Origin: Nematostella vectensis
Lineage: Eukaryota; Cnidaria; Anthozoa; Actiniaria; Edwardsiidae
NCBI RefSeq assembly: GCF_932526225.1
Contig: NC_064040.1
Location: 6,237,181 to 6,297,180 of the forward strand
Length of the DNA stretch: 60,000 bases
Reading direction: 5' to 3'
Below are positions 1 through 13,300 of the stretch, in pieces. The notes beneath the pieces were generated by a model that saw only the letters and a program-made list of their open reading frames with translations, made no database searches and was not told the origin of the DNA. Position numbers and translations under genes: made by a program. Every line of letters starts with the position of its first letter. Positions within the stretch are counted from its first letter, which is position 1.

Positions 1-36
1 AGACACTAACGCTTTCGGTGGCACTATAAGGGTACT

Positions 37-130
37 TATGAATAAAGAGTGTCCGGAATGCGGAGTCTATGGATGATATCCGTCTCTACTTATCATCAAT
101 ATACTCCGCATTCCTGATTTTTATTCGTGA
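37..130. repeat. Foldback inverted repeat
   Basis: Two arms of about 40 bp, at 37-78 and 90-130, are imperfect reverse complements. Both contain GGAATGCGGAGT, and both have an AATAAA-type stretch on the outer side. The outermost bases (1-10 and 135-142) are also weakly complementary, so the element may be a longer MITE cut by the window edge. No coding capacity is seen. Confidence 0.6.
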
Positions 131-299
131 ATTCATTGTTAGACATAACGGAAATTGCCTGGATAAAAAGCCAAGTAAAAATCCCAATCGTTTTTTAATC
201 TTAAGACAAAGTTAGAATGGTGTTTATTTGTAAAAAATGTTATTTCCTTGAAAAAACTACCGCTAATTTAGCTCATCCAAAACCTTGAATGACTACCGT

Positions 300-805
300 T
301 TATTTAGTCCCTGCGTCACGTATCTGCGAAAATGTATTTTGTTTCAAAACAATCATGGAGGTCTTCTTAGCTAAAAAAAATGGACCCAGCACACACGATT
401 GTGTTTCTATTAATAGTTCGGAATTCGACGACCTCAGCCAAACGTTTGTTGATTTCACTCGAGTTCGCAGCAAAAATGGGTCTGTCGAGGTCCCATCGAC
501 CGTTACGAGTAGTAGCGTAGCGTGGCGTGTCAGTTTTTGAGCGTGCTCTTCATCAAGACCTATAAATAAAGAATCCCCTAACCAAAGCTTTGATTTCCTA
601 AAGATTGACGCGATTGTTAACACGATGAGTTGCGTTGCATAAACCAAGTAACGAGCTGACTGAGCTGACCGTTGTTTCTTTGCCAGCTAAATGTTGCGGA
701 AAGATTACCAAAAATTGCTTGCTTACCTGGCTTAGCAGTCTGTTCATTAGATAATTGCTTGGTCTTTCCCATCGCAACCGGACCCACAACCCCCTTTTTC
801 ATCAC
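300..805 (-). other. Tentative divergent gene upstream of TTC8 (unrecognised)
   Basis: On the minus strand an ATG at about 805 opens a short ORF that reads to a possible donor (CCAG followed by GTAAGC, near 736). A possible acceptor (TTTATTTATAG, near 562) would join in the same phase to an ORF running down to about 300. The joined peptide matches no family I recognise. Its position head-to-head with TTC8, about 490 bp away, would fit a bidirectional promoter. No other support is seen, and the rest of 131-1290 looks non-coding. Confidence 0.15.
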
Positions 806-1286
806 AACTGCATTATTGATACGTAAAACTTTGAGGCTTTCCTATCAATTGTCAGTTGCTCTATGTCTCAGGAAATAATCGAAATACTTTTTTACGACTA
901 CCCTAAGGCGCATGCATAATAAGTCCATTTACGTATGTGCGAAAATGTTTTTTTTTTTGTTTCTGAACGATAAAGGTGTTTTCGGCATGGATATTTTTGG
1001 CATCGCACAGAGAACTTTTTTATGTTCTGGTATTTTGAAATTATCCTACCGGAACTAGGGATTTTACCGATTTGTAACTATGATTGTCGACCAGTTTTTC
1101 GTACCTTTCTGCACAGAGCTTTCAGTGTTGTTGGAAAAGAAAATAAGCGACACACAGAAAGCTATGCGCAGGAAGCCGGTGAGTTTACTAGGCCTTGCAT
1201 CAAAACGACCAGAAACTCACCCGGCTGACCAGTTTCTCTATTCATCTGTACCGGGATCCCTGTTGTAAAGGTATTGGGTTCTAGTG

Positions 1287-1305
1287 TTGTCCAAGATGGC
1301 GGTGC
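1287..1305 (+). promoter_or_regulatory. YY1-like motif over the TTC8 start codon
   Basis: The TTC8 ATG at 1296 lies inside CCAAGATGGCGGT, a good match to the AAGATGGCGGC motif. Metazoan housekeeping promoters often carry this motif at the 5' UTR/start codon, where it can bind YY1 and also gives a favourable initiation context. INO80 in this window has a similar CAATGGCGGC in its 5' exon (37406). The motif is seen directly; binding is inferred. Confidence 0.4.
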
Positions 1306-4300
1306 AGCTGCCAATGCAGATGGACCCGCTTTTTCTCTCACTTTCTCTTTATCGGCGGCGAAAACATGAAGATTGTGTCGAAGTCTGCACTCAGATGCTT
1401 AAGAAGAATCCATACGATCAGGTATAATCTTTTCTATTTTTTTAACAGCTACAACAAGCCTAACCAACATTGCGCTCAAATTATAGAATATTTGGCTACC
1501 CTAGCAACGGCTTCTCCTTTTCATTCTGACGGTCTCATCCCAATAAACGTTACCTTTATATCAATATGGAAAAGTGAGGAAGTAGACAAATCGAATACTT
1601 GTTTCTTTTCTTTGTTGGTTTTTGTTTTATGGCCGTTTTTTTTTTGTTTAATTGACAGTTCGGTATTCGGTTCTTCGACTCTTATCTCCGCTAGTAAACT
1701 AATACGTCTAGTGGAAAGCTCTATTGAAATTTCATTTTGAGTTCTTTCTTTTACAAATACTGTATTAAATATCTTTGTTATTGTTGTTGTCAAAGTGTGC
1801 CTTTGCTAATCCGTCGTAAGAATTACAAGCGCTTAGTACATCAGAATTCCATGTTTATTGACATTGAATAAATTATTGTATTGTATTGTACAAAACAAGA
1901 TTACAGTTAAGGTAATTCCCTTGAATTGCACTGCGCACCCCTTCTCCGCATAGTGGCGCGCGCTGCTTGTCCAAATTTTCCGGTATTAAGTGCGCGCGCC
2001 ACAGTTGTACAAGAAAACAAAGCAAAAGGTGAGTGTTTTTTACTTAAAATCGCTTTGACAGAAAAACCAAGTCGGCTACCCCCATTTTATATTTGCTCAA
2101 ATAGTTCAATATATACGGAAAAATGATATACTGAAAGAAGAAAAAAAGTTGGGTTGTAGAAGTTTTGTTATTTCTCTTAAAAGCCATAAAAATACTTCAA
2201 AATGGCTCTTTTTACCATATGGATAGTGGCGAAAGCAATGTCTTTTAGTGCGATCTCTTAAAATGTGACTTGTTTTAAACATTAGCTACTAAGGGTTATT
2301 GTTTAGGAAATCGGATTTTGGCAGCTCGACAAACAGAACTTAATCTTCTAAAGACAATAGGCACTCTTTTTGAAAACTAAGAGTTGAGATTTTTCCTTGC
2401 GCGATCAGTAAAAACGCGTCAACTCTACGCCCCTCTGTTGTGAAAACGAGGCTGCGCTTAAATAGAAAGTCTACAAATTTCAAACTTTTAATAATCCTCT
2501 TCTATCGTTGTTAAAATCACATTAAAATCGTTGATATGCAGCTCAAAGTCTTAAATACCTGGCAAATAATTCTAAGATTTATCTTTATGCTGGCATTTAT
2601 GCGATGTCATATGAAAGCTGTTTTACCCCCTCAAGCCAAAGGCCGAAGGTCACTGAAAATTTAAGTATGTAAAAAGGTTTGTGAAACTTGTATTAATCAT
2701 TTACTGAAGTCCAAGAAAAATACAGAATTCCTTTTGCATTTTATGAGTATATTTAACACAAGATAAGAAAAATCTTCGCTTTTTTGCATTCGTGTCGATG
2801 CCAGTATCTTGCCTATGGGGAATCTTACAGGCATTGCGTGATAACTATTACAACGACTACAAAGGAATTTGGGTTAAAGTTTTTTAGACTGAGCCACTAA
2901 TTCACATATAGAGGGAATGAAAATAGCAGGTTCAATTTAAATGTGAGCATCGACCCAACCCTGAAAATGCAAGAGTAACAAACAGAATGTAGAAGTTTTG
3001 CTGTGAGTCGAATTTGCAAATTATAGCAATGAAATATACTTGCTTGCCATGAAAATATGATAATTAACTATTTAACATCTTTTTTCAGGCTGCATGCTGG
3101 TAGACATATGACCTAACAAAACAGGTCTATGAATGATGATATTATCATAATTTATATCCCAATGATGAATTTTCACGCACACTCATTGGTCAATAAGGGT
3201 CACATGCATATTTTCACAGGACAAATATCAAGTTGATAACGTACAGCCAAAGTGATGTCTGTCCTGTGAACATTTTTTTGCAGTCAAAACTCACTTTTCG
3301 TTTGCTCAATAACTCCTCAAACAAGGATTTCAAAACGCTATGATGGCACATAAAAATGTTTGATTTCTTTTAGAGAATTATCATCAATATATTTTTTAGA
3401 CTTAATTCTGAAACGCAAAAGAAAAAGCAATGACAAAAAACTTCACAACAGCACGTGATCGTTGCGTCATTCCTGTTCACGTCAGCACACACGCAAAAGA
3501 CATTAAAAGAAAATTAAAAAAGACAAAAAAGACATTAAAAGAAAACAGTCCAGGTGTAAATCCATAGGTTGAAATGCAAGTTTTGAGTGTTTAGCAGATG
3601 AAAAATAGGAGTGCTGGGAGTCCTCAAAATTTTTCATACCATTTTTCATCCTTGGACATTATCCGCCGATATCCCAGCCACCAGAAGGGGTTTATTTACT
3701 AAATAATATTTCATTGTTTCTTTTACTGTTGTACCTTAGGCTGCATGGTGCCTGAAGACACGTGCCCTGACAGAACAGGTCTATGTGGATGAAGTAGACG
3801 TGGATGAAGAAGGCATAGCAGAGATGCTAATGGATGACAATTCAGTCGCACAATTGCCGAGTAAGATAGCCAGCACTCCTTTTTTTTTCATTCTAGGTGG
3901 TCATTTAATGTGCCATATGGTTATTTTTAGCTTAAGGGTAGTCGGAAGTTAGGTTGTCAGGGAAATTTTAAACTACTGTAGATTCGTTAGAAAAAGAGTT
4001 TTACTACTGAAATTGGTCAAGTGGACTAGTGACGCATCAGGCTACATATTGATGACGTTATTAGGTGACGTCATCACAGCAGAAAAAAACATTTATTTGC
4101 CTTTCCTTTAATTTTTTTCAAAAGATTTTTAGTTCAGAGTATTCATTATTTCTTTCTGAAGTGAGCATGGATTTGGAAAAATATTGAAAAATCAATTTTT
4201 TAGACCAATTAATGTGCAAGCCATTGGGGTATTTTGGTCATATGTTTTTCATTTTGACCTGTATGCCTTAATCCATGCTCAGTTTTAACAAGAAAAAGGT

Positions 4301-7300
4301 AAATAATATTTCCGTACTAAAAATTTTCACAATTTCAAAAATTTAAGGTGCCATTTTACCTTTTTTTGTGCGACCGGAAGTCGTTTTTAACGCATGTGCT
4401 GTGGCCCAGACTTTTTGGAAACGCGGCTGCTTAGCCACCAAACCTAGTGCACAGAGCTCTCCATGCTGCCTTCAGACCAGCGACTTTGTGCTGCCAAAGC
4501 ACATCTTTTCCTTTTATTGCTACGCCCAGTTGGCGGCATTTTAGCATATGAGCATGGTGAATTGTATAAAAAGTAATATACCCTTCAAAAAAGGAGATAT
4601 CTTGTTGCAAGAGGGGGGAAAATGAAACATTTTTCACCGCCGAAAAGTTTTAAACAAACGCGCACGCCCTGAAAAGCCCACCATTTTCAAACCAGAAGCG
4701 ATTTTTCCCGCCTAAATTGCGAGCGTGCTCATCAGCGTAGCAACCAAGGTCACATAAAAACCTAAATTCCAAACACCCTTAAGGAGGCTTGAACAAGTTG
4801 TTTACAACTTCATGGCCATATCGTTCTCTGTTCTTGATAGAGGGGACAAGTATCTATAATTCACTTACCTTCCATTTCATAGAATCATGTATGGCCAGGA
4901 GAACATATTTTCTAGGTGATAGTCACACAGGAGTTAGTGAGCAATTTCAATATTGAAAGCTAAGAATAAAATAACTCTGTCAAATTTTATCACAGTTCTC
5001 TTACTAATTGCTACTTGTGCATATGAATATCCAAATCAGGCTTGATACCTGCGTAAATTGTATAAATTAAAGACAAAGGCTTTTATATGCACATGCAATA
5101 TACTGCCTGTCCTTATGCTCAAAAGTAGGCTACTTCAAGCCTCCTTAATAAATACTTTAATAAATTACTCCCCTATACAATAGTATAAAGTAGCTTACGC
5201 TAATACTGGGGAGGACACGGCCAGTTTACAGCCGGTGGAGATGCGGAGGCACCTTTAGTTGCCTGATGGCTGGCAAAGCTGCTGTTTTTAAAGGACTCCA
5301 GATTACTTAGGTTTACAATATTATCAGGAAGTAAATTCCATGCCCTTGTTGCTCTAGAAAAAAATAATCATCATCACAAACCACTACTGTACTTTGCTTT
5401 TACAGGGCCAGGCACCTCTCTGAAAAAGCCAGGAACTGGCCAAGGCGGGCCCACCCCTGGTGTGAGGTACGTCGAACAATTATAAGCCATTCAAATACTT
5501 AAAAATACATATATACCTAGACAAAAGAAAATAGAGAAGATACAACCAGTCGTATACCAGTTTTGCAGCCATCCCTGCTATATTAGCTCTAGGATTTATA
5601 ATAAGATTAAAAATTCTATTTTGTGAAGTGCTCGTACATTTGTATGTTTCGCATTTGACTATGAAATAGAACTCATCATCCATATCTTTTTTACATGTTG
5701 GACAAATTTTTTTCTTCAGCCGTTGTATAGGGTCTTGTGTGCCTCCCTTTCTCAATTTGCAAATTATGGTTACTTATTCTTAGTTGAGTTAGGGCAATGG
5801 TGCGCTCTTTTGACAGAAATATAGACAAAATCTTCTTATATTGACCATATCTGATAGGGATGCTCGTTGTATTTTTATGGGGTCAAAATCGGACTTGGGT
5901 ATTTTTTAGGGGTATACGAGAAAAAATGGAAAAAAAAGAGGTATTTTTTCAGGTAGCAATTTTTGTTCAAGCAGGTATTTTTCAAATTTCCTGGCGAGCA
6001 TCCCTATCACTTTTACCCTGAATCCTTCGTGCTTTGATTTGGACATAAGCATTTCTTTGCCTCACTGATGGGCTAGTGAAGTGTCAATCAGAACAAGCAT
6101 GTCAATCAGAGCAAGTGTCGTGCATTTTCATTGGTTTCCTTCACAAAGCTGTTAAGCTGGCCATGCTAGCGTGTGTCCTGCTGTAATCCTCCTTTGGTTT
6201 GTATGGTTTCTTTCAGACCCATGTCACAGGCTGGTCGCCCCGTTAGTGGTTTTGTGAGACCAGGAACTCAGGGTGGTCGCCCAGGGACTATGGAACAGGC
6301 AATACGAACACCAAGAACTGCACAGACTGCACGGTATGCTGCTACATCATAAACTAACCATCTAACCCAAGCATAAAAATTTGTGTCACTTTTTCTTTTA
6401 TTCAATATAAAAATCTTGTCAAAATTAGTGCTGGTTTTAACATGGAAGCACATACAGTGGAAGAAACATTGATAAACCAAAAAATATGTTGACTTAACAG
6501 ACCTAACATACATAATAGGCTGTACGTAAAACTCATTGCAGGACATGCTTATCATTACCCTATATTTCTTTGCAATACCAGAATCGTATTTTGATTCACA
6601 CTAGAATGAAATCATTTTAGATTTCCACTGGAACAACTTTTTATTCTGGAATCAGTTCTCATATTTTTGGTGCCTTTGCATTAAACGTTTCTCCTTCTAA
6701 GTATAAGGAAATGTTAGTGACATTGCTTTCTTTCATTAGGCCTGTAACAAGTGCGTCAGGGAGACATGTCAGGCTTGGAACGGTAAATAATGTCTCTTGT
6801 GTTTTACCACTTATTACCATTTTTGTTTAATATCAACCATAATCGTCCATATGTGTACACAGCCATTCGATTGCGTTAACAGTGTGTATTGGTAGTCCAA
6901 TGATTTTGTGGCCAAATGTTGGTGATTCTGTAGTAAAAACTAAGTGATGTTATAGCCAAAAGGGCTTTAACAAAGAATATCATCATTTTTTTGGCTTTGG
7001 TAGAAAAATTGTTGATTTTGTATTATGTGATGAGGCCCTAAATTCTATATCTAATTTGTTGATGTTGTAGCTTGAGGTGAGAGTAATGATATGCATTTTT
7101 CCAGCAACTTGGTGTCATATACTTGTGTAAACACAAGCTGTATATGGGTAAATTATCAATTCCTTTGGAGAGGGAGGGGGACCCCAATATATTTTGAGAA
7201 GAATTCAAATTTTAGTCCAAAAGGGAAGATGGGTCGGGGGAGGGAGACACCATATCCTTCCAGGACCGAACTGGAATCGTCATTGCTGTATAATAATCAA

Positions 7301-10300
7301 GATTATCAATAACTCATGGCTAATCTATGATCTATTCTTGTCAATTTAGGCATCCATGCTGTCTCAGCCAGATGGTCCATTCATCAACATCTCTAAACTA
7401 AATTTGTCTAAATATGCACAGAGACCTAATCTTGCAAAGGTATAGTCTTTAAGGTTGTTTACCATTTAATCAGAAATTCCGGGATGAGATCCCAATTTTT
7501 CCGGAATGCGATATTGGTAAGAAAAAGTTTCCTATGTTCCAGAATTTCCAGGGTGACTGATGTACCATTTGCTTCTGTACTCAGAAATTCTACTTTTGGG
7601 GTCCTGGGGGAATAGTGGCTGATGGGGGCCCTGGTCAAATATTCTATGGAAAACTGCAAATGGTACACGATTTTCCAGAATTTTTGGTATGCCCGGTGAA
7701 AGTGGACTACCTCTCAAGCAATTCCAGTGGGAGGAATCTGTACTATTAACAACCAATAACCAGAAGTACCCAAAATTTCCGGTTAAATGGTAAACAACCT
7801 GAGATATGTTTAATCAGAGACCTAACCTTGCAAAGACGTATGATCATTGAGATATGCCCAGATGCAACCTTTTAAAGGTATGATCCTTTAATATACTTAT
7901 AGAGACCTAACCGAGAGGGTAAGATTATAGTGGCCGGAAGCCAAATAGTCAATTGTTTGACACCAAATGATTGCGATGTTCACAAGAGATCAAATGCAGT
8001 CTGAAAAAGAATCCCATTTAATTTTAAAATACATATTTGCCTGTTTATTTTTCAGCCATTGTTTGAGTATATATTTCACCATGAAAATGACGTCCGAAAT
8101 GTAAGTAAAAATGTAAAGTTAAAGGCCTTTTACACCCAATCACCTCAGTAAAAGGTGTTTTTTTGTGTTTTCACTTTTTTTTATCAAATTAGGTTTTGAG
8201 AACTGTCAATCAAACTCGATACCACAGTACAGACCTAGAGGCTTACAGGGGTGGCGGAGCTGTCTCAAAAAGGACAGATCCTCTCCCATCTCTTTACCAC
8301 AACACAGAGGCTAACAGATCCTCTCCCCTCTAAAGTGATGTGTGTTTTTTTCTTTTTTTTTAAACCTGTGTGCCATTACCATGGTTTGCAGTGGTTTCTG
8401 CGTCTGTTGCCTCCCTTTCTAAAACGTCTGAAAAGGAGGGTAGTGTGCCATTTCATGGAACCTATTTCAATAAAAAGATCCTTTGAGCACCAACCAATAA
8501 GAGAGACAAAAATTAGAAAGAAAAAAGCAATCAAAACATTAAATCAACAAGAGAGGCAGTTTACTCTGGTAAAGGAGACCACCCTATCCTGTCAAAAAGA
8601 GAGTGTGGATAAGTTTTGATGCTTAATTTTAGCCCCTTTTCCTGTTTGATGTATGTGGTTTTAATTGAGTTATGCTTGAATGTGAAATCTGAAGGCAGCA
8701 TATGTTACTGAGAATAGGTGCAGCCTTTAGTTTTTTTGTTATGAACCCTTGATTTATTTCTTTGATGCCTATTTGCTTATTGATCCTATGATTTCATTGT
8801 CATTAGGCCTTAGAGTTAGCAGCGAAAGCCACTGAAGAAGCACAGTTCAAGGACTGGTGGTGGAAAGTACAACTTGCAAAATGCTATTACAGGTGAGCGT
8901 AGCTTCAAACATATATCCCCAGGAATGTCAGGCTATCCCACATATTTGACCCAATTTTCCCATCATCTTGAACCCTCGTAACAATGATGGATTTAAAATA
9001 GATCTGCATTAATTTCTGTTTCCTTTATTTTTGTTTCCTTGATTTTGTTATTACAATTAGTAATTTGAAGTCTTATTTTCAGTGACTAGCAACAATTGTC
9101 GTAATTCAGAATCTGCCAAAATCTGCATGTCCCAAAACCTCTCCCCTTTGCCTGACAGATCCCCTGTAATTCTGCTACTACTATCAATGTGAAAATTGAA
9201 ATAATAATTATAATTACATGGAGAGTTATTCAGTTCATTTTTTTTTCAAGATATATTGGATGGCCACTTTTTGTTTGTAGTGTCTTAAAAAAATCTAGAC
9301 AAGCGCAACCTATACTATGTGGTAATAACCATTGGAGTGTAAACCCTTTTTAGGCTTGGCATGTACAGAGATGCAGAGAAGCAACTTAAATCAGCACTGC
9401 GAGACACAGATATGATTGATACTTACCTCTATCTCTGCAAAGTCTATATCCGCCTGGATCAGCCTCTCACTGCAATCGAGACCTTTAAAAAGGTTACAAT
9501 TTAGTCCTGTTGATACCATGACCATCGGGTCTGCCATGCTCCCTCTCCACCTCCCCAAGAGCAAAACTCGTGTTCTTGATCACAAAGAGCAATGATTACT
9601 CAATCTCGTACAGTGATTGACCTTTCTACACCTATACGCTATCATCCACTCTCTACAATTCCCCCTAATTTGTTTAAAATTACAAACACTGTGAGGTGCA
9701 TCAGAGAGGGAGCATGGCAGATTCTATTGTATGCCTCTGAAAGCATACTGGGCTACAAGAGGCTCCCAGCTTTACTTCAAAGAGCCGCAATGACTGGAGC
9801 AAAGTGAAGTGAAGCTCGGAGCCTGGGGAAACGAAAACACATATCACACAAATTGTTCATTTAAGAAGAGACTGCTTTGATCAACTATACTTAACGTTTC
9901 TAAACATCCAGATAAATCGTCCTCCCAATTTTATTAAGACCTTGAACCTGTTCCTATAACTCTTCAATGATACCTTGCTTTGGTACTGATTTACCCGCAT
10001 ATAAGCCCCACTTGTTTCACTACAAAATGACCTTTAGAGTGCGTCTTTGACGCAGAATGCCACTTTTTATAACAAAGTTGAAACCAATGGTGATTATCAA
10101 ATGTATGGTGATGCCAAAGGTAAAGGACAGTCACGGCGTTGTTTTTCATGGAAACACTTTGGTTTTAGTTCTATTGAATTGTTCACTAACAGACGGCAAA
10201 TTTGCTTTTTGCAGCATTTTTTTCCTGGAAATGCTGTAGTGCGCAATGCAAATTTTAAACATTTGAGTATTGACTTTTTTACCATTTTGAGCTCAAAATT

Positions 10301-13300
10301 ATGGGTGTGTCTTATATGCGGGTAAATACGGTACCCCAGTGTGGCACTGCGTGATATGGTAAAATTACGCCCCTCCCCTATTTTAGTCTTAAAATGTTTC
10401 TAATGCCATCCATAGCAACTGTAGGTAGTGTGGACATCTTGGCATCTTTCTTTTTTTTAAAGATGTGAAGATCTTTTCTTTGGCTGACCATTCCCCTACA
10501 TTGCATTTTCATTGGTTGATTTAATCAATCTATTTTCTGATAGGGAGTAGAAAAGTTTCCTGGTGAGACCACATTACTGACTGGTATTGCTAGAATACAT
10601 GAGGTAAATAGTCACATTACAGGCCCGCCACCCAGGAATTATCTTTGGGGGGGAGGAGTGGGAAATCCAAAAAAAGTAGAGCTAATTTTTTCTGGGGGGG
10701 GGTGGGGGATGAGTTCTCTGATAAAAATCTGACCACCTGACCCATCTTCACGGGACGTTTATTGTCGGATTTGGCTACGTACCAAGGGTGTCCTTGCTTA
10801 TGCTGCCGCAAGTGGACCTTTGGCCATTTTTTTTTGGGGGGGGGGCCTGCATTACAAACAAAACTCATACTAACATATCCAGGATTTGCTGAGAAGGGTC
10901 CACAGTCACATTGACAATCCTTCCATAAGGAATGACCAACTTTTGTCAACCAAGAGGGTGTGGTCACACTGCACTCACCTCCCTACTCCTAGTTTCTACA
11001 TTAGTTTCACATTGGAAGAATAATAGTTAAAGCAAATTGTCTCTTCATACGAAGAAAAAAGACAAATCACTCTAGAAATTTACCTGCATAACCAGCTTAA
11101 CATATCCACATTCAAGAGAAGTTCTTTAGTGAATATATTTTATCGTCTGTGGAGGATTTAAAGCGAAAGAAGACATTTCTACAAAAAATTCGAGTTGAGA
11201 ACGACGTATCAATTTGGACTAAATTATTTTACAAAATTGTTGAGAATGTCCTCTTTGGAGGTTCTGTATTTCTGGAGGATTAAAAAAGTTGTGTGGAAAT
11301 GCAAAATGGAGTTTATTGAATGATCTTGAGCAAACAAAATCTTCACGAACATCAACGAAAGTCGGCCTTCAGCCTCGGTCAGTATTTTCGAGCCCTCATT
11401 CACAGTATTTCACGATACGGACCTCCCAGCTGGTAAATAACATATATGTATTTTTAATGATAAACAATAACAAGGGAGTGGTTGATCGACATTCTTTAAG
11501 TATGGCAAGGGTGCACTTATAAGGTGTAAAATGTGCCAGAGTACATCCCAAAGTAACTTTCTCTCTGGAAAACTTTGAATTTATTGGATGAGGATGCACA
11601 TAGTATAATGTGTCGGTACATCACAGAATTCCTTTTTTGCTAATATTTCTGGGTAACCTTGAATTTGTAGGAGTTGATGGACATGACAAATGCAGTCAAG
11701 TTGTATAAAGAAGTTCTTTATTTTGACAACACCCACGTGGAGGGCATTGCTTGTATTGCCACAAACCACTTCTACACAGATCAACCAGAGATAGCCATGA
11801 GATACTACAGGTCAGTAACAGAGATTGGCATGAGATACTACAGGTCAATACCAGAGAATGCCATGAGATACTACAGGTCAGTACCAGAGAATGCCATGAG
11901 ATACTACAGATCAATACCAGAGAATGCCATGAGATACTACAGGTCAGTACCGGAGATTGCCATGAGATACTACAGGTCAGCAACAGAGATTGGCACGAGG
12001 TACTTTTGGTCAGTACCAGATATTGGCATGAGATACTCTTGGTCAGTACCAGAGAATGGCATGAGATACTACAGGTCATTACCAGAGATTGCCATGAGAT
12101 ACTAAAGGTCAGTACCGGAGATTGGCATGAGATACTACAGGTCAGTGCCAGAGATTGGAATGAGATACTACAGGTCAGTACCAGAGATTGGCATGAGATA
12201 CTACAGGTCAGTACCAGAGATTGGCATGAGATACTACAGGTCAGTAACAGAGATTGCCATGAGATACTACAGGTCAGTAACAGAGATTGGCATGAGATAC
12301 TACAGGTCAGTACCAGATATTGGCATGAGATACTAAAGGTCAGTAACAGAGATTGGCATGAGATACTTTTGGTAAGTACCAGAGAATGCCATGAGATACT
12401 ACAGGTCAGTACCAAAGAATGCCATGAGATACTACAGGTCAGTACCAGAGATTGCCATGAGATACTACAGGTCAGTACCGGAGATTGGCATGAGATACTA
12501 CAGGTCAGTACCAGATATTGGCATGAGATACTAAAGGTCAGTAACAGAGATTGGCATGAGATACTTTTGGTAAGTACCAGAGAATGCCATGAGATACTAC
12601 AGGTCAGTACCAAAGAATGCCATGAGACACTACAGGTCAGTACCAGAGAATGCCATGAGATACTACAGGTCAGTACCAAAGAATGCCATGAGACACTACA
12701 GGTCAGTACCAGAGAATGCCATGAGATACTACAGATCAATACCAAAGAATGCCATGAGATACTACAGGTCAGTACCAGAGATTGCCATGAGATACTACAG
12801 GTCAGTACCAGAGATTGGCATGAGATACTACAGGTCAGTACCAGAGAATGCCATGAGATACTACAGATCAATACCAGAGAATGCCATGAGATACTACAGG
12901 TCAGTACCAAAGAATGCCATGAGATACTACAGGTCTGTACCAAAGAATGCCATGAGATACTACAGGTCAGTACCAGAGATTGCCATGAGATACTACAGGT
13001 CAGTACCAGAGATTGCCATGAGATACTACAGGTCAGTACCAGAGATTGGCATGAGATACTACAGGTCAGTACCAAAGAATGCCATGAGATAGTACAGGTC
13101 AGTACCAGAGATTGGCATGAGATACTACAGGTCAATACCAAAGAATGCCATGAGATACTACAGGTCAGTACCAGAGAATGCCATAAGATACTAGAGGTCA
13201 GTAACAGAGATTGGCATGAGATACTACTGTTCAGTACCAGAGATTGACATGAGATACTACAGATCAGCCAGAGATTGCCATGATATACTAAAGGTCAGTA

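Noticed and set aside
8251-8619. 122-codon plus-strand ORF in TTC8 intron 7
   Set aside because: Composition is low-complexity, with no homologous motif and no splice partner; it lies inside an intron of a well-supported gene.
11696-13247. ORFs of about 480-500 codons on both strands over the TTC8 array
   Set aside because: They arise because the 33-bp period is a multiple of three and the unit lacks stops in several frames; the region is an intron between two conserved exons.
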